63,080 bases of DNA. Origin: Lachnoanaerobaculum sanguinis (GTDB lineage: Bacteria; Bacillota; Clostridia; Lachnospirales; Lachnospiraceae). Under the pieces are notes generated by a model that worked only from the letters and a program-made list of their open reading frames with translations, was not told the origin of the DNA and made no database searches. The stretch is taken from the NCBI RefSeq assembly GCF_033242365.1, contig NZ_BTHK01000017.1, positions 1 through 63,080 on the forward strand. The letters are read 5' to 3'. A program made the position numbers and the translations under genes. Below are positions 60,586 to 63,080 of this stretch, piece by piece. The number at the start of each line of letters is the position of its first letter. Positions within the stretch are counted from its first letter, which is position 1.

Positions 60586-61527
60586 ATGAAATTCAAAAGC
60601 AAGATTGTTATAGCTCTTGGTGGTAATGCCCTAGGTAATAATTTAAAAGAGCAGATGGTAGCTGTAAAAACTACTGCTAAGGCTATCGTAGATTTAATCG
60701 AAGATGGCCATGAGGTTCTTATCGTTCACGGAAACGGTCCACAAGTTGGTGTAATAAACAATGCCATGACAGAGTATGCACATAATACCGACTCTGATTC
60801 AACACCGCTTTCAGTATGCGTGGCAATGAGCCAGGCTTATATCGGATATGATATACAGAACGCTCTTCGTGAGGAATTCTTAAACAGAAATCTTGAAGTT
60901 CCTCCGATAGCTACAGTTGTTACTCAGATCAGAGTAGATGAGAATGATAAAGCATTTGAAAATCCTACAAAGCCTATCGGAAAGTTCATGGGCAAGGATG
61001 AAGCTCTTGAAGCTGCAGGAAACAGAGGCTGGATTGTAAAAGAGGATGCCGGAAGAGGTTACAGAAGAGTTGTTGCTTCTCCTGCTCCACAGGAAATTAT
61101 TGAGTTGTCCGCTATTAAGTCAATGGCTGATAACGGACAGGTTGTAATCTGCTGCGGTGGTGGCGGAATCCCTGTAGTATCAAACGGAAAGCATCTCTCA
61201 GGTGCTCCTGCAGTAATCGATAAGGATGCGGCTGCCGCTCTTCTTGCAAAGAATGTAGGTGCAGATACACTTATCATCCTTACCGCTGTTGAAAAGGTTG
61301 CCATCGGATATGGCACAGAAAATGAAAAATGGTTAGATAAGCTCAGCACAGCTGAAGCTTTAAAGTATGCTGATGACGGAGAGTTCGCTCCGGGATCAAT
61401 GCTTCCAAAGGTACTTGCCGCAGTAGATTTTGCTGCTTCAGGTGAAAACAAAACTGCAATGATAACATTGCTTGAAAAAGCCAAAGATGCTATTAACGGT
61501 AAGACAGGTACAAGAATTGTAGATTGA
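60586..61527 (+). CDS. arcC: Carbamate kinase
   Basis: Makes ATP from carbamoyl phosphate and ADP. 313 residues, with IALGGNALGN, VHGNGPQVGVINN, CCGGGGIPV and VIDKDAAAALLAKNVGAD, all family hallmarks. AAGGGG precedes the start. With YgeW it forms the energy-yielding end of the pathway (the YqeA position in Escherichia coli). Not linked to an arginine deiminase here. Confidence 0.95.
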   Translation: MKFKSKIVIALGGNALGNNLKEQMVAVKTTAKAIVDLIEDGHEVLIVHGNGPQVGVINNAMTEYAHNTDSDSTPLSVCVAMSQAYIGYDIQNALREEFLNRNLEVPPIATVVTQIRVDENDKAFENPTKPIGKFMGKDEALEAAGNRGWIVKEDAGRGYRRVVASPAPQEIIELSAIKSMADNGQVVICCGGGGIPVVSNGKHLSGAPAVIDKDAAAALLAKNVGADTLIILTAVEKVAIGYGTENEKWLDKLSTAEALKYADDGEFAPGSMLPKVLAAVDFAASGENKTAMITLLEKAKDAINGKTGTRIVD

Positions 61528-61543
61528 TCAGGGAGGTATTAAT

Positions 61544-62887
61544 ATGAGTAATTCAGCAAATGCAGGCCAGAAGCAGTATGCTTCTATATTTGAAATGGAC
61601 GGTTTCCCAAAGTTTTCAGATGCTCTTCCACTTGCACTTCAGCACGTTGTGGCAATGATTGTAGGATGTATCACACCTGCTATTATAGTAGCAAATGTTG
61701 CAAAGCTTTCAGATCCTGACAGAGTACTTATGGTTCAGGCAGCTTTAGTAGTTGCCGCATTGTCTACACTTTTACAGCTGTTCGGTATAGGTACAAAGAC
61801 TTTTAGAATCGGTGCAAAACTTCCTGTTATCATGGGAATAAGCTTTGCATACGTTCCTACTATGCAGGATATTGCAGGAACTTCAGGTGTAGCTTCTATA
61901 CTTGGTGCCCAGATAGTCGGCGGTATTGTTGCAATACTGGTAGGTCTCTTTGTTAAGAAAATTCAGAAGCTTTTCCCACCGCTTGTAACAGGTACTGTAG
62001 TATTCACTATAGGTCTTTCACTTTACTCTGTTGCTGTAAACTATATGGCAGGTGGCATTGGAAAAGATGACTACGGTTCTGTAAAGAACTGGGGTGTAGC
62101 AATTTTTACACTTATTATTGTTATAATACTTAACAACTTTGCTACAGGTATCTTAAAACTTGCTTCAATATTGGTGGCAATGATTTGCGGTTATATTCTT
62201 GCATTGGTGCTTGGTATGGTCAACTTCTCATCAGTAGCAAGTGCAGGTGTATTCTCACTGCCTCAGATATTTCACTTCGGTGTAAAGTTTGACACGGGAG
62301 CTTGTATAGCAATCGGACTTTTATTTGCTATAAACTCTATTCAGGCTATCGGAGATTTATCAGCCACAACAAGCGGTTCTATGGACAGACTTCCTACAGG
62401 TGATGAGCTTAGAAGCGGTATCATAGGATACGGTATCTCAAATATACTCGGTGCCGCACTTGGTGGACTTCCTACAGCTACATTCTCACAGAACGTGGGT
62501 ATTGTAACAACAACAAAGGTTATAAACAGAGCGGTTCTCGGACTTGCAGGTATTATAATCCTTATAGCTGGACTTATACCTAAGTTCTCAGCACTCCTTA
62601 CAACTATTCCGTTATGTGTACTCGGTGGTGCTACAATATCGGTATTTGCTTCAATAGCAATGACAGGTATCAAGCTTATCTTCACAGAGAAGATGGACTT
62701 TAGAAACACATCTATTGTCGGACTTTCAGTAGCTCTCGGTGTAGGTATTTCACAGGCACAGGGTTCACTTGCCGCATTCCCACAAATATTTACTACTATC
62801 TTCGGAAAGAGCCCTGTAGTTGTTGCAACTATCATGGCTGTACTATTGAATGTACTCCTTCCAAAGTCAAAGGAAGGTACAAAATAA
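61544..62887 (+). CDS. NCS2-family purine/urate permease
   Basis: 447 residues, 13-14 helices, nucleobase:cation symporter-2 family. The QH motif lies in ALQHVVAMIVGCITPA (near residue 30), and the substrate loop signature is PTATFSQNVGIVTTTKV; the GDLSATTSGSMDRLP loop is conserved too. It begins 16 bases after arcC with GGGAGG, so it is in the operon. Among NCS2 proteins, the xanthine/urate branch (UacT/YgfU, XanQ) fits; position with the ygeXYW genes favours urate or xanthine, not uracil. Confidence 0.88.
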   Translation: MSNSANAGQKQYASIFEMDGFPKFSDALPLALQHVVAMIVGCITPAIIVANVAKLSDPDRVLMVQAALVVAALSTLLQLFGIGTKTFRIGAKLPVIMGISFAYVPTMQDIAGTSGVASILGAQIVGGIVAILVGLFVKKIQKLFPPLVTGTVVFTIGLSLYSVAVNYMAGGIGKDDYGSVKNWGVAIFTLIIVIILNNFATGILKLASILVAMICGYILALVLGMVNFSSVASAGVFSLPQIFHFGVKFDTGACIAIGLLFAINSIQAIGDLSATTSGSMDRLPTGDELRSGIIGYGISNILGAALGGLPTATFSQNVGIVTTTKVINRAVLGLAGIIILIAGLIPKFSALLTTIPLCVLGGATISVFASIAMTGIKLIFTEKMDFRNTSIVGLSVALGVGISQAQGSLAAFPQIFTTIFGKSPVVVATIMAVLLNVLLPKSKEGTK

Positions 62888-62910
62888 TAGCTATATTGTA
62901 GTCATAGCAA

Positions 62911-62971
62911 AGGGGAGTTGTCTAGAAATAGATAACTTCAAAATAGGGGATTGTCGGGAAATAAGTAATTT
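62911..62971 (+). repeat. Imperfect tandem repeat downstream of the permease gene
   Basis: AGGGGAGTTGTCTAGAAATA and its continuation (62911-62938) and AGGGGATTGTCGGGAAATAA and its continuation (62945-62971) share the pattern AGGGGA-TTGTC-GAAATA-TAA-TT. The second copy includes half of a small hairpin (GGGAA...TTCCC). Meaning unknown; possibly an insertion-sequence edge or intergenic repeat unit. Confidence 0.5.
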
Positions 62972-62994
62972 TACTTCCCGCAGAACGAAATAGA

Positions 62995-63046
62995 AATATC
63001 CTGACAAATACAAGGCTTTTGGGCTTTGCGACTTTGTCAGGATATT
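62995..63046 (+). terminator. Terminator of the purine-type operon
   Basis: AATATCCTGACAAA (62995-63008) pairs perfectly with TTTGTCAGGATATT (63033-63046), separated by 24 bases; TTTGTTTTTCT follows. A long stem with a large loop. Confidence 0.75.
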
Positions 63047-63080
63047 TTGTTTTTCTATAATACTGTCTGTTTTTGGGCAT

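Overview
The window looks like a contig from a low-GC Gram-positive anaerobe of the Clostridia, most likely a Lachnospiraceae member (a Lachnoanaerobaculum-like organism would fit, but the genus is inferred, not proven). The signs are AT-rich DNA, strong AGGAGG ribosome binding sites, Firmicute housekeeping genes (rpsF-ssb-rpsR, rpsB-tsf, ftsH, prfB with its programmed frameshift), Gram-positive lipoproteins and choline-binding-type wall repeats, and no outer-membrane genes. No rRNA, tRNA or CRISPR array was seen.

Layout. 1-7.4 kb is a worn accessory region: a duplicated nucleotidyltransferase/glycerol dehydrogenase segment interrupted by a DUF1643 gene, two toxin-antitoxin modules whose toxins are both broken, a truncated AAA-4 type gene, two overlapping nucleotidyltransferases, gldA and a bacterial poly(ADP-ribose) glycohydrolase-like macrodomain gene. 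7.4-12.1 kb carries a C39-like peptidase, a GNAT and a DUF2156 protein, chorismate mutase and glpK. 12.2-25.4 kb is a minus-strand polymorphic-toxin-like island: a 1152-residue Rhs/YD-repeat protein with a DUF4474-like C-terminus, a WXG100-like small protein, DUF5104-like lipoproteins, and three families of single-pass membrane proteins (called A, B and C here) that have been repeatedly duplicated in tandem, leaving gene remnants between the copies. This is the best candidate for an undescribed system.

25.4-46.1 kb is mostly core genome: a Y-family polymerase, a YbaK-type editing protein, yaaA, a peroxiredoxin, xylulokinase, a split ThrE exporter, uvrB, a LysR regulator divergent from a cysteine desulfidase and a DAACS transporter, a DMT and a MATE transporter, a PHP phosphoesterase, tsf, rpsB, a rhomboid protease, a HIT protein, a wall-binding protein and rpsR-ssb-rpsF. 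46.3-48.0 kb holds a plus-strand AAA ATPase/RloB pair (AbiL-like defence), which runs into a 240-base N gap shared with the 3' end of prfB. 49.4-55.6 kb has ftsH under a CIRCE-like operator, a two-component system, tadA and a lipoprotein.

The right end (55.9-62.9 kb, plus strand) is a catabolic operon: a YheO-type regulator, diaminopropionate ammonia-lyase, the M20 hydrolase YgeY, the carbamoyltransferase YgeW, carbamate kinase and an NCS2 purine permease. It resembles the Escherichia coli ygeW-ygeX-ygeY-yqeA region and would import a purine or urate-type nitrogen source, break it down to pyruvate and ammonia, and gain ATP through carbamoyl phosphate. Its GC-richer, optimised codon use suggests strong expression.
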